Shown one piece after another: positions 38,208 through 49,856 of a stretch of DNA of 64,000 bases. The notes beneath the pieces are model-generated. The model was not told the DNA's origin. It saw only the letters and a program-made list of their open reading frames with translations, and did not search any database. Made by a program: the position numbers and the translations under genes. The DNA comes from Platerodrilus igneus (lineage: Eukaryota; Arthropoda; Insecta; Coleoptera; Lycidae). Numbering within the stretch: the first letter of the stretch is position 1; every line of letters starts with the position of its first letter. The stretch is from the NCBI GenBank assembly GCA_036346225.1, contig JARFIW010001750.1, positions 1,240,001 through 1,304,000 of the forward strand, written 5' to 3'.

Positions 38208-38396
38208 TTCGACGTCAACTAAGTTGTACCACATTTCAGCTCCTCTTTTTAGCATTGATTTAACTAAGTTTAATTTATATAACTCGTCTGGCGAGCCCTG
38301 TACTAACATGTTAAAATTTTTCAAAAATATTTTCGGATTTAATTTTTCGTCCCCGTAAAATTTAGTATTCTCCTGAAACTTCCTTCTTAATCTCAT
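38208..38396 (-). pseudogene. Gypsy gag, N-terminal part
   Basis: Encodes about 63 residues including KFYGDEKLNPKIFLKNFN and a W-Y-N segment typical of the start of a gag capsid domain. The frame is cut by the LINE at 38201; on the far side of the LINE the gag frame resumes in phase. Sequence upstream (38397-38940) is AT-rich with no recognised gene. Confidence 0.7.
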
Positions 38397-38940
38397 TTAT
38401 TCCAGAAAATTCCTTATTCACAAAAATTTATGTATTCCACGGAATAATTAATTTAAACTTTAATTGCTATTTAATGCAAATGGTTGCATTTTTATAGCAA
38501 ATATTTGCTTTCACGGTAAAACGTGTTTTAAGATTAAAATTAGGGTTTTAAATACAATATTGATTGTATTTTTTATGCTAAATGCGTAAAGCAAATGAAC
38601 AGTATTTTTATATGCAGTGAAAATGTATTGATAATTAATAAGTGAAAATAAATGGCTTTGTATTTATCTTAAAATAATCAATTTGCGTTCACATTGAATG
38701 TGTTTTTAAGGTATCTAAAATTAATTATTTTTACACAAACAGGGTGATTATTTATATACGCGCAATTGCATTTTTTGTTGGGCATTTTAATGAATAAAAG
38801 TACGCTTATATTATACAGGACGTAACCATGAATTTACGAAAATTTTTATTTTTCCGAATTCTTTTATCTTTTGGTGGGATTTATTTGTAGAAATTGGGTT
38901 TTAGTAACCCCTGGTAACCCCCTTATTCCGTCAATCATAT

Positions 38941-38941
38941 A

Positions 38942-38967
<26 letters not shown>
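38941..38967. repeat. (TA)n microsatellite
   Basis: TA run bordering the second LTR-like unit. Confidence 0.95.
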
Positions 38968-38972
<5 letters not shown>

Positions 38973-39023
38973 GTTTTAAAAAATCAAAAATAAATATAAA
39001 AGAAACAATTTCAAAACACCCTG

Positions 39024-41014
39024 TATAAAGGAACAACCAGAAATTACGTGCAAAATTTATATTAGTTAATTCATTTTTAAGTATCAGGTATTAACGAAAT
39101 TTTATAAATAATTAATGAAATTTAACTATGTTTGCAAAGAAATTAAATTGTAGAAGCCAATGCCATTAATTTATTAATTAATTTCAGTTTAATTGAACGA
39201 TTATTGATGCATAATTTGCATAAAAGCGTGTAAAAACCCAATGATACCAAGATGAAACGCGTTACTATCTGACAAATATATCAGTGGGGTAGAAATACGC
39301 CGAACTCTAAATCGTGGAAACGTATTTAAAACGTTCGTGTAAAATTAAACACCTGCGTATTTTCTAAATGTCAAGTTCTGTTTAATTTGTAGATAGCAAA
39401 CAAATTATTTAAAGGATTGTACAGGCGGTCGGATGTTTTTGCATGAAATCCTAATGAGCGATTATTTAACTCACGTAGAAAGTCCACGTGTGGTAGACAG
39501 CGCACAAACAAGCATATCGATTTTTTACCACTCAAGGAGTAGAAGGAGACGTAGAAAACGTATAAGCATGAGACCAAAATAGTATAGGAGGGATTTGAGA
39601 AACGTCATTAGGTCTACGATTGGTCGATATGTTTAGTTTGACTTGATATAGACACGAGAATAGTGTAGCGTAATTTTCTTAAAATATTATAACGAGGACG
39701 GAAATTCGCGGAGTTGAAAATGGGGTTGAGTGCAAAATTGTGGGAATGTGTTGTTGTGAGCAGGGATTTCGGATAAATGTGGCCAGGAGAGGTTACACTG
39801 GAAAGATATAAATAGTTTACGAGAATATTATTAAAGCCCTTATTACATCGATCGTCCCAAAAGCACGCATGAAAGTTAACACGCGTTGTAAGTATTATCA
39901 AATCATTTAAATTGTATTGCTTAGTGGTAGCCTCTTAAATTAAAACGCGGTTAGTGTGCCGCGATTGCAATTTTTATTGAGGTATCACCTATAATTTTTT
40001 TTCAACTCGTGTCGGGACATTAAGTAACGTAGATTGCTGTGAAAGAAGTATAATTGAAATGAAATTTGAAATTTGGTTACACCGAGAAGGCGGCGTTGGC
40101 GGATCAACTTAGATGAAGTTCGTCAGTAATAGCGAGAAACGACCTGCAGACCAGGGAGAAAAATACATGGCATCCTCTACAGAGCGGAGATCTTCTAGAA
40201 ATTTCCAGGTAACGATTTAAAATTGTGATTCCTATAAACTGTAAATATTGGCGTATGAGAGTGTTTTCAAGGTAGTGTGAATTATTTACGTATTGAACAG
40301 AATATGTGTAAATAACTTTATTACGGTATTCAACTAGAAATTTGAAGGTGTCTAGAAAGCTTTTAAACGTTCCATCAGAACGTGAAATTTTGTGAAGAGT
40401 ACATGGCTTTGTTTTTTTTTTAATTTTACGAGTATGCAAAGTAAAAGGGCATACATTATGCAGAATTAGTTGGGTTATTATGAGCTCACCATACCCCACA
40501 GTTTACTTAATTTATTAAAATAAATAAATAAATTATAATGAAGGAATTTTAGAGAAGGTATTATTCAAGGTTCATTTACTCCGAGTACATTTTATGTGTT
40601 TGATGATTTAAAAAGGTAAATACAGGACACGACAAAATAAGAGTTACTGAAGTGTAACGTGAACAATAAAATATGGAGAGTGTTGAATTGCATTTGTAAA
40701 TAGGAATAAATAAAAGATTGTATGTTGGTTGTATTTTGTGGTTTTATTGGGAGTGTGCGTGAATGATAGAATTTGAGAGTGAATATAGATATCCAAAAGG
40801 AGGTCCAAATGAGCTAGCCGGAAGCAGTTGAAAAAGGCCATTCAACCGAGGAAGAGAGGAAAACGGGTAAGAAATTTTTATTTGTGTTATTTAATTTTTG
40901 AATTTTCGAGTTGGTAAGGATCTTACCCGAGTTCCACGGCATAGTCTTATGACGGCCCAACGTTGGGGCTCGAATGTTTTTGAGAGAGTACTAAATTAGA
41001 GCGGAGTTCCACGG

Positions 41015-41016
<2 letters not shown>
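39024..41016 (+). repeat. LTR-like dispersed repeat, copy 2
   Basis: Homolog of 485-2469, sharing GAAATTACGTGCAAAATTTA, a TGTAAAAACCCAATGATA-type block, CACCTGCGTATTTTCTAAA and a GTCCACGTG-type segment in order. It ends with GAGTTCCACGGCA at 40930-40942; a second copy of that motif at 41004-41016 borders a TA run. A PBS-like motif follows the first copy. No coding sequence of the retroelement survives; a Penelope-like element occupies what follows. Confidence 0.55.
40953..40976 (+). promoter_or_regulatory. Primer-binding-site-like motif
   Basis: CGGCCCAACGTTGGGGCTCG, followed by AATG, lies 11 bp after the LTR-like end. It resembles the motif at 34936 and, on the minus strand, at 23390. Confidence 0.5.

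Positions 41017-41055
<39 letters not shown>
41017..41055. repeat. (TA)n microsatellite
   Basis: TA run between the LTR-like unit and the Penelope-like element. Confidence 0.95.
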
Positions 41056-41057
<2 letters not shown>

Positions 41058-41143
41058 TTCATTCGGACATACAACAACTTTTCCAGAATTCATTAACATT
41101 TTTACAAAACAACAAAAATTTAATTTTAACATAATCAGACAAG

Positions 41144-42187
41144 GGCAATGTCACAGTTTTACTGGATAAAACTGTATATATAAAATTATCTAATGATATA
41201 GTCAATAACAAAAAATATTATACTCCTTTACATAATGACCCCACTAGTACCATTCAACAAAAAGCTAACAAACTCATATCAGACTTAAAAAAATCCAAAA
41301 ACATTACTTCAGAAGAAGCAAAAAAATTGACAATTTATGATTCTGTTGCGCCCAAGTTTAATGGGGTTCCTAAAATACAAAAGCCGACACTCACACTTCG
41401 ACCAATAATTTCATCAATTTCAGCACCTAATTCCAAAATTGCAGAAATAGTTACCAACATACTTACCAATGCATTCAATACTGACAATTCGTATTACGTA
41501 AAAGATTCTTTCAATTTTTCTAGTTTTATTAATGAATATAAGATTCCAGAAGGGTATGTGTTGATTACCTTAGATGTGGTTTCACTTTTCGATAATATTC
41601 CAACTGAACTCGTGCAAAACACTATTGAAAATCATTGGGAAACAATTAAATCCCACTGTAGCATAAATAAAAACAATTTTATCAAATTGGTTGAATTTGT
41701 CTTCAACACAACGTACTTCACATTCAATAACATCTACTATAAACAGACTGTGGGGACCCCTATGGGGGCTACCCTATCTCCTATAATTGCTCAATATGTC
41801 ATGGATGATCTACTCGACATATGTATGTCCAAATTAAAGTTTCAATGTCCATTTTTTAAGAAGTACGTTGATGACTTGATATGCAGTATTCCCATAGGAA
41901 AAGGTGAGGAAGTACTTCAACTTTTCAACTCGTACAATTCATTTATTCAGTTCACTATTGAGGAAGAGAAAAACAACAGCGTCTCGTTTTTAGATATGCA
42001 AATAACTAGAACTGAAAATAATATTCTTATCAGCAGTTGGGATCGTAAACTTATATCATCAGGAAGATACCTGAACTTTCATTCGTATCACCCTTTGAAA
42101 ACGAAAATAAACCTAGTACTAGGAATGAAAAAACGGGTTGTATCATTATCACACCATACCTATAAAAAAAATAATTTAACCAAATAA
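41144..42187 (+). pseudogene. Penelope-like element reverse transcriptase
   Basis: Open from the DKGNVTVLLDK segment near 41144 (no start codon seen) through the region 41327-42187. It is the telomerase-like RT of a Penelope-like retroelement: APKFNGVPKIQKP, then RPIISSISAPNSKIA, motif A LITLDVVSLFDNIP, the TPMGATLSPIIAQ box and the catalytic YVDD in KKYVDDLICS, then VSFLDMQI. Sequence upstream of 41144 is decayed or lost, so the element is 5' truncated near the TA run. The RT frame stops at 42187 in a linker. The catalytic core looks intact. Confidence 0.93.
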
Positions 42188-42812
42188 AAAACCCTACTTA
42201 TCCAAAATTCTTACCCGCCTAGATTAATAAATAAATTATTATTTAACACCTCATCTGAATCAGAAAATACAAGAACCATTTCATCATTACATAGTAGCAA
42301 TAATAATAGCAGTTCTGAAACAGTTTCATTATTTTATACACTCCCATATATACAAAACTTCACAAACAAACTAGTCCACATATTTAAAGATTTGCCCAAT
42401 ATAAGAATTACCAACAAAACAGTACTCACTATTAAGAATATATTTTCTAAAATAAAAGATCGCACCCACGATTACAGGAATCAGGTTTGGTCTATGAAGT
42501 GCCCTGTCTCGATTGTCAAAGCCCTTATGCTGGACAAACGTCTAGATGGCTTTCAGCCAGACTTAGTTCACATAAAAGTGACTGTAAAAGAGGAATTAAA
42601 TCTTGCGCTCTTTCTTCTCGCGTAATCGAGACCGGACATTCAATGGATTACGCCAATACCAAAATTGTTTTAGAGAAAAGCATTATCGTAAACGATTATT
42701 TTTGGAAATGGTTGCTATAACGTTAAAATCAAATTCTTTAAACAAGAAAACAGATACTCAAAATTTAAGCAACATTTATTCTTATTTATTGTCCCTTATT
42801 AGAAAAGAATAG
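42188..42812 (+). pseudogene. Penelope-like linker and GIY-YIG endonuclease
   Basis: Continues the same element after a stop at 42187. A serine/asparagine-rich linker precedes a GIY-YIG-type nuclease read at about 42487-42720: VYEVPCLDCQSPYAGQTSR, then an R...H segment (LSARLSSHKSDC) and later an E in IVLEKS. These match the cysteine-containing GIY-YIG domain of Penelope-like elements, with the second motif as YAG rather than YIG. Two further frameshifts, near 42490 and 42680, break it. The nuclease would cut target DNA for integration. Confidence 0.88.
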
Positions 42813-43290
42813 CCATCAACTTCGAAATTCCAGGATTTGGCATGGTTCTCTTTATAGTTTTACATATTTATATAGAAAGTACTAACTTAGGTAATAAATT
42901 TAAGATATTTGACTACTTCTCCCCTTAATTAATTTACAACACTTTAGTTTAGTCAACTTGTATACCTACAATTATAGTTTAGTCAACTTTTACACCTTTA
43001 ATTATACTACATTAGTTTAAACAACAAAATTAGGTTATGTAAACATCTGTCACCTCTGACATGTTTGTTCTTAATCTTGAATGAATGTTCAACTTCCATA
43101 GCTGTATGTATTTAAACTCACATAAACGTAAGTAGTATTAAGTAGCAGCACACATTATTTATTTTCATATGCATTTATTAGATTCCCGAAGAAGATAATA
43201 CATTTATCGAAAGCTCGAATGATTAAAAGAGTGGTTGATTAATTTGACAAGATTGACTGCTTCCCCGATATCTATATTAAAACAATATTT
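42813..43290 (+). mobile_element. Penelope-like 3' untranslated region
   Basis: Non-coding tail. Around 43183-43225 it contains CCCGAAGAAG ... CGAAAGCTCG, which recalls the conserved short motif near the ends of Penelope-like elements and is somewhat like a degenerate hammerhead core. The end is not defined. Confidence 0.5.
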
Positions 43291-43659
43291 CAAACAGTCG
43301 ATATATCTTATTGTATATATATATTCTTATGCTGCATCCCTCTCTTTTTCGCGCCTTATTTTTATTAATTTAATGATTTTTAGATAATGTGCAAATACCT
43401 ATTTCACGCCACGTACTTTAGCAACGTTTGGTTGGTTAATAAATCAAAATTGTTTTAAATATGCATCGACTTTATGAACTCTTTCTTCCCAGGGTATCCA
43501 CCTACTTACCGTGGGTTCAGTGGTAAGTAGATGTGCTATGCCCAACCAAACTGCACTATCTTTTGTTTTAGTACCTTTTTATAATTTACTTTTGTATATG
43601 CCAAATTTTATATGATCCACCTAGCCTTGTGCCAAATTAATTACTACCACAAAATTTCT

Positions 43660-44230
43660 GACTTTGACGTTATATCACACAGTACTCACCTGTTCTATAC
43701 GTCGTTCACGGTCGTTCTCTGAATGCTGGCTCAAAATCCTTCTCGCCGTATGCGCCTTCACAAGGTTTCACTATCACTTTGAAAACTGCCGTCTAGCCTC
43801 CAGGTATCTTTTCCTTAATTTTGCTGCGCCCAAATCTAAAATAAATATGACCCGAATTTTAGAATTTAGAATACCCTTTTTTATTTACTTCCCCTGCGCT
43901 AATTCTTCCGGAGTTATTTCTTCTTTGACTCGTACACTTCCACTTGCTACTCTTACGCTGTCTTCTAATTTTGCTTCTCTCGTTCTAAATCAATACTTCC
44001 GCCTTTAATCCGCTCGTTCCAAATCAATCCTTGTTCCTTTTAAAACCACTCGTTCCAAATCTATCCTCGTTCCTATTTTCCACTCAATGCCCGCTACACA
44101 TAAAACCATATCCAATTCAATCCTAATATATTCTTCACTCTTATAATTCCTATTCGATGCCTTCTGCCTATATAAATCTCGTTCCAATTCAATCTTATTT
44201 TCCGCCGGTTCGCTGTCGCACTAATTCCAA
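43660..44230 (-). other. Purine-rich segment with 36-bp repeats, possible gag remnant
   Basis: On the minus strand GGAACGAGGATTGATTTGGA-type units repeat about three times between 43985 and 44075. The local reading is E/R/K-rich (RIDLERVVLKG), like the charged N-terminal parts of some LTR-element gag proteins. No family is recognised and frames are broken. Confidence 0.3.
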
Positions 44231-45019
44231 TCTTAACTTTTACTCGTCGCCGCTATCAATTATTCATTCACTATTGCTTATCCTTACTCTTCCTTTATAA
44301 ATTAAACTTGTACAATTCAAACTCATTTATTTAATCTTCAAAAAAATATTTAAACAATTTTGCGCAGTTTTATAAACACGTCTTAATACAAAAATATTTC
44401 GAAATCGACTTCCTTGTTTACTTATCCTGGGTGATAATTACAATATTTATCTGCCTACTCTTTGTTACATAGTATATAAAAAACCATCCAATAACGTCGT
44501 ATCACCAAGTTCGTGTCACTAATACCTAAAACTTTGTCTTTTGCACTTTCCTATTTTTATACATAATGTTTAATCATTGGTCCTAAATATCGCACAACCC
44601 TTCAATTATATTTGACAATGCTTATAATTTTGATTTTACATGTTTGTCCAAAGGTTGATTCTAGTAAAAATAAATGCCGAAATGTTACACATATGAACCT
44701 GGATCTGCGTGGTTAATAGTGGACATCCATAGGCGCATCCGGTTTTCGGTTGGCAAATGTACGTTCAATGGCCTATTAAACTACAACTCAGTATAAAACC
44801 TTGAATACTGTGTGTTTTATCACGTCATCAAGTCATTATAATTTACGTCTTGGCACTTACATTTCAACTAACATTTCAAATACTTTAACGTATGTAAAGT
44901 ACGGCAAACATACATTTTTAAATTACGGGATCTGATATATGGCTTACTTTATTTGGCATACACTACCTTCAACACAAAACAACCCTTAGAACCCTTGTAG
45001 CTCCTACTGACACTACAAT

Positions 45020-45022
<3 letters not shown>
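44231..45022. other. Anonymous AT-rich sequence
   Basis: No supported gene. Confidence 0.5.

Positions 45023-45077
<55 letters not shown>
45023..45077. repeat. (TA)n microsatellite, transposon target
   Basis: TA run of about 55 bp into which the mariner-like transposon has inserted; TA-rich sequence continues on the other side at 49495-49510. Confidence 0.95.
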
Positions 45078-45080
<3 letters not shown>

Positions 45081-45315
45081 TGTGTCCAAATTTCGAGTCT
45101 CTACATTGTGATTTCAGTTATTATAAGAGATAGAAATTGGGTTAAATGGGGAAAGATTTGGAGGAATCCAGGCCAGTTTTGTATTCGTTTACAAAATTGG
45201 TGTAAGTTGTCTGGTTTTGGAGATATTCGAAGAAAACTAAAAATGGCGGATTTTGTTTTTTGATAATAAAACATGAATCATAAGTCGCACCATCACAAGA
45301 CTTGCACATTATTAA

Positions 45316-47213
45316 TGTAACGGTGTTTTTTTTCTTATTATGTCTTGCACCACGTTGTGTGCCAGTGAAACTATTTTTCTTTATTCATCTGGCCCTAGAC
45401 GTTGGGCGTGAGTGCAACTGTTTTTCTCTAGACACCTGCCCCACTCATGGGCGCTAGTGAAACGAAGTCTTCCGACATAACTAGGGGTCTATTCCTTGGG
45501 TAGAGCTATGAAAAATGGGGGGGTAAGTTGAAATCTGTTTGTAGGTCAAACTTAATCACAGACAAATAGGCGCCACCAAGTCCGGACTTATTCAGGATAA
45601 TAGCATGGCATATTTCTAAGAATGGACGTGGAGACCCAAAGAAAAAAAGATCGCCTTCGATGACAAAAACCTGTCTTAATAAAATAAGACGCTGCTCCTG
45701 TAAGAAATTATAATAGTTAGGTTAATAAAAAAGTGGAACACTATTTGTGTCCCGCAAATATACATAAAGAAGTATTAAAAAGATATTTTCTATATAAAGT
45801 TGGCATCAAAATTCTACTCTTAAAGATGTTAGCTTTCTGTGGTTAGGTTTGATCATATTTGATCAAAATAAAAAACTTTAATCTTGAACCAATTATTTAC
45901 TAAAAAGAATCTTTTTTAAAATAAAATGACTTGCAACAAAATTTAATTAATAACTGAATTACTTCGTGAATTTTAATTTCAGGTTTATCCAAATTATTCA
46001 TAATCAAATATTTTACAGTAAATTGTAAACTTGTTACACAAAAAAACTCCGACACGTGCAGATCTGTTCAGGCAGGTTACATTTAAAATTGTTACTACTC
46101 AAATTTTTCCTTTTTTTTAAGTTACATGTACTAGTTTTAGTTTCTAAAAAAGCAGATCACAAAAATATTCTTGTTTACATAACTTGTGCTAACGCTGTTC
46201 GAAGCATTTGCTTTCAAGAACACATCTGTCAGCAGTATACTACAGAAAAATAAGTGACGTCAGTAACACCTGTTGTTGTAACTAACGATTCATACTGAAC
46301 CACGCGTGTTGTTTCTTAAAACATCAAATTAGAGAATTTTAATTTCGACACTGGAAATCCAGCTCAGCAATAGTTGAAACTTTTATAATAATCATGCTTT
46401 TACACATAAGAACAAATTAGCGTGTTTCTAATGTGAAACACCAAACAAAGTACTTAGAGCTAACTACGAACCAAAAGCTGCTTTTCTCGCCTTGATGAGG
46501 TACTTGTTATATCATGCGAAGTTTACGGCATGTAGTGTGAACCAAGCTCATACTAAACAGCTTCTACCTAATGGAGTTGTTCCAGGTGTAGAAATACATT
46601 CGGCATCTGCTGCAATCTGGATGTTGAATCACACCGCCTCACCAAAGTAGCATCTTTACGCTGTATAACAAAGTGATCTTCTCCTAATTGGTTAAACTTT
46701 CTATTATCTAAGTTGCATTCTTCACGTCGTATAACAAAGTGATCTTCTTAATAAAATTGGTTAAACTTTCTATTTTCTAAGTTGCATTTTTAATAGTTGC
46801 TTTCATTACATCGTACGCGCTAAATAAATTATCTCAAATTAAACAAGTTAATAACCTTCATACTATACCAACCGCTATTCAAAGATGTGTCCCGGCTCCT
46901 CAAAGTGGATACGCAAATTGCCGGCCTGCAGTCTTTTGTACATCTTATCTCTTCTTCCACGTATGGCCGACTGATTACCAAACTAGCTCGGGCGACCGAA
47001 GCGTCCGAGGGGGGGCTATCAAACCGAAACACGCCTGCGAATAGCTGTAGAAGACACAGATATTCAACCTCAAATAGAATACCAAAGTACGATGCTGCTT
47101 TAACGTATTACCTTAGTTGTTAAATGTATTTTACCATTATTTTAATAAAAAGGGTTTTATTATTCTCGCACTTTGATGAAGGGATTTATTAATCAAAAAT
47201 AAAATTGTTACAC
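45316..47213. mobile_element. Non-autonomous DNA transposon inserted in the left TIR
   Basis: Deleting 45316-47213 plus one target copy restores continuity with the right TIR. The insert begins TGTAAC and ends GTTACAC, with TAA on both sides (45313-45315, 47214-47216); the unoccupied site reads TTAA, so TAA (PIF/Harbinger-like) or TTAA with one changed base (piggyBac-like) are both possible. It has no transposase. 45455-45590 resembles 12530-12720. A G-rich patch and GCCGGCCTGCAG occur near 46920. Confidence 0.8.
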
Positions 47214-47642
47214 TAAGACACTTTTCTAAAAGGAGTATTTTAGCATAAACAGAATCATTCGACTGTCTTTTGTTTTCGAGGAAACGCCCACAACTTTTGT
47301 TTTTCTTATGGCCGCCATTTTGAATATTAAGTGAATATTATGCGCCTTAAAATTACCTTTTCAAAAATATGCCACATGTCTATAAAAAAATGCAAAACTA
47401 TCCTAAATTTTAAAAATAACTAAATTTGTATGTTCTTTAACGTTTGGTAATCCCAACAGGGCAAAAATTTGATTTCTACTTTGCAAACAGTAGTAGTAGT
47501 AGTAGTACCACATACATTTTGTTAAGTAGAACTCGTAAAGTATTGGATATAAATCTTAAAATTAACTTAAACATAAAACTGTAGCCTATCTTATCTAATT
47601 TAGGGAACAAAATTAAATGTGACCGAAACAGCAAACTATCAT

Positions 47643-48762
47643 CTAAATTCCTTCCCGTAGATGCTGGAAATGCTGTCCGTTTGCAACACGGCACATTCGA
47701 CAATTAATTAAAACTTTCCGTACAACTCTGCTTAACGTGCGCCTATTTATAGAGTTAAGAATGTCACGGACTCTTTCCTGCAGTTCGTTTATATTATGAG
47801 GCGGTTCAAACTCATATACCTCATTTTTAGCAAAACCCCATAAATAAAAATCAAGTGGTGTAAGATCTGGTGATCTTGCCGGCCACATAATTGGTCCACT
47901 ATTGCATATAATATTTTGGCCAAAATGTTCAGCTAAAAGGGCGCTAACTTCATCTTGCTGAAACCATAGTTTTCGAAAATCATCATCATTTGGTACAAGT
48001 CATCTAATAGCCGGAATTATTTGGTCTCTTAACAATTCCGTATATCTGGCGCCATTGAGGTTATTGACAAAATAAAAGGGTCCAATCAAATTATTACCTA
48101 TAAAAGTATTAATTACATTGGTTAATTTACTAAAATATTTATATCATAATTAACTACCTAAGATACCACACCAAACGTTAAATCCATATCTCGTTTGAAA
48201 TTTGCGTTGCGCCGTCAGATGATGATTTTCAGTGCTCCAGTGATGCGTGTTATGTTTATTGAACACCCCGCAATTGGTAAACCGCGTTTCGTCTGTCCAT
48301 ATTATCAATTCTGGAAAGTGTGGTTCTTCCTCGCATTTTTGGATGTACCAATTACAAAACGCATTCGTCTGGCGAAATCTTCTCTTTGAAGCCTTGGACA
48401 ATAGTAGGTTTATAAGGATGAAACTTTTCCTTTTTTAAAATATTATAAACAGTTGATTTTGGAATATTAAGTTCACGGCTTACAGATATTACGGATGTGG
48501 ATGGATTTCGTGTTACCGCCTCAGTAATGCTTAGAACACGTTCCCTATTGTTTAAGTCGTATTGTTCCCTAGTCTGTTCAAAAGCACCATAATTCAGTAA
48601 ATTCATTACAATTTTTCTGAAGTATGTTTTATGCGGTTGTCGTCTTTCTGGATACAATTCCAAATATCTGGCGGATGCCGTATCAGCGTTCCGAAACGAT
48701 TGTAAATAAGTATTTAGCATATCAAACTTTTCCTCATTCGAAAACTTGTAGACATGTGCCAT
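47643..48762 (-). pseudogene. Mariner-like transposase (DUF4817 type), broken
   Basis: Start ATG at 48762. The N-terminal part has a helix-turn-helix with SARYLELYPERRQPHKTYF (the DUF4817 pattern), then a second HTH (SVSRELNIPKSTVYNILKKE). A frameshift near 48370-48400 leads to IIWTDETRF with the first catalytic D; FQQDEVS gives the second D and WPARSPDLTPLDFYLWG the third. Between the first two, a 60-nt GT...AG stretch (48099-48158) with stops looks like an intron. One in-frame TGA lies at 48000-48002, and the segment after QQD is shorter than usual, suggesting a deletion. Probably inactive. It encoded cut-and-paste transposase. Confidence 0.92.
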
Positions 48763-49496
48763 TTTTTAAATTAAAATGCAGCACCACCGGCACCAAAACT
48801 TACAACACACACAAGTTTATCTAAATTTTAGAATTTGTTTGACATATAACTGTAATTCAATTGTTTGGTTTTGTCACATACCACCGCCTACTATTATAAA
48901 ACGATATCATTTTAACTCTAGTACCACCATAATTAATAATTTCTGACAAATGCTGTTTGTGTACATTATAAAATGTGTATTGTACTTTTCATAAAGTAGA
49001 AATCAAATTTTTGCCCTGTTGGGATTACCAAACTTTAAAGAACATACAAATTTAGTTATTTTTAAAATTTAGGATAGTTTTGCATTTTTATAGACATGTG
49101 GCATATTTTTGAAAAGGTAATTTTAAGGCGCATAATATTCACTTAATATTCAAAATGGCGGCCATAAGAAAAACAAAAGTTGTGGGCGTTTCCTCGAAAA
49201 CAAAAGACACTCGAATGATTCTGCTTATGCTAAAATACTCCTTTTAGAAAAGTGTCTTAATAATGTGCAAGTCTTGTGATGGTGCGACTTATGATTCATG
49301 TTTTATTATCAAAAAACAAAATCCGCCATTTTTAGTTTTCTTCGAATATCTCCAAAACCAGACAACTTACACCAATTTTGTAAACGGATACAAAACTGGC
49401 CTGGATTCCTCCAAATCTTTCCCCATTTAACCCAATTTCTATCTCTTATAATAACTGAAATCACAATGTAGAGACTCGAAATTTGGACACACTGTA

Positions 49497-49550
49497 TATA
49501 TACATATATAATTGCACGAGGTAAATTGATTTTCCATAATTATGTAAGTT
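49497..49550. other. Short TA-rich spacer
   Basis: Remainder of the TA-rich target region. Confidence 0.5.
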
Positions 49551-49856
49551 AATAAAATGAAATAAAACTTAGACTTTATGCAAAGCCCAAATGATCATTT
49601 CAAATCGAGCTAGTAATTGAAAGATGGAAAGTATAATGTTTGCATTGGATACTAAATTATCTGTATGGTTGCGTATATGATTTAAGTTTGTATGTTTTTT
49701 CAATTGTAGTCACTGTCCAAGCTAGCGATTAAAGCCGTAGATCACAGGTTCAGAACCTGCTCGGAATTTTAGTTTTTCATCTTTCAATTACTAGCTCGAT
49801 TTGAAACAAGGAATTAGGTTTTGCATAAAAGTCTGATATTATTTCATCTTATTAAT
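49551..49856. mobile_element. MITE-like element with 80-bp inverted ends
   Basis: Arms 49551-49627 and 49777-49856 are inverted copies sharing TTTCAAATCGAGCTAGTAAT, TGAAAGATG and a GACTTTATGCAAA-type block. Inside, 49715-49770 has GCTAGCGATTAAAGCCGTAG and then a B-box-like CAGGTTCAGAACCTG, itself a short palindrome, so a tRNA-like core is possible. No coding sequence. Confidence 0.75.

Larger units (their letters stand above)
45078..49494 (-). mobile_element. Mariner-like transposon with long TIRs
   Basis: The ends CAGTGTGTCC (45078) and GGACACACTG (to 49494) are flanked by TA, the target duplication of the Tc1/mariner group. The right TIR (about 48995-49494) is complementary to the left TIR, which is split into an outer half (45078-45315) and an inner half (47217-47480). 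The halves are separated by a 1.9-kb insertion. TIR arms are near identical over about 500 bp. The transposase lies between the arms on the minus strand. Confidence 0.93.

Noticed and set aside
43664..44008. 114-codon plus-strand open frame
   Set aside because: Antisense to a purine-rich repeat-bearing segment; composition explains the open frame.
48624..48824. Plus-strand open frame over the transposase
   Set aside because: Shadow of the minus-strand transposase N-terminal domain.
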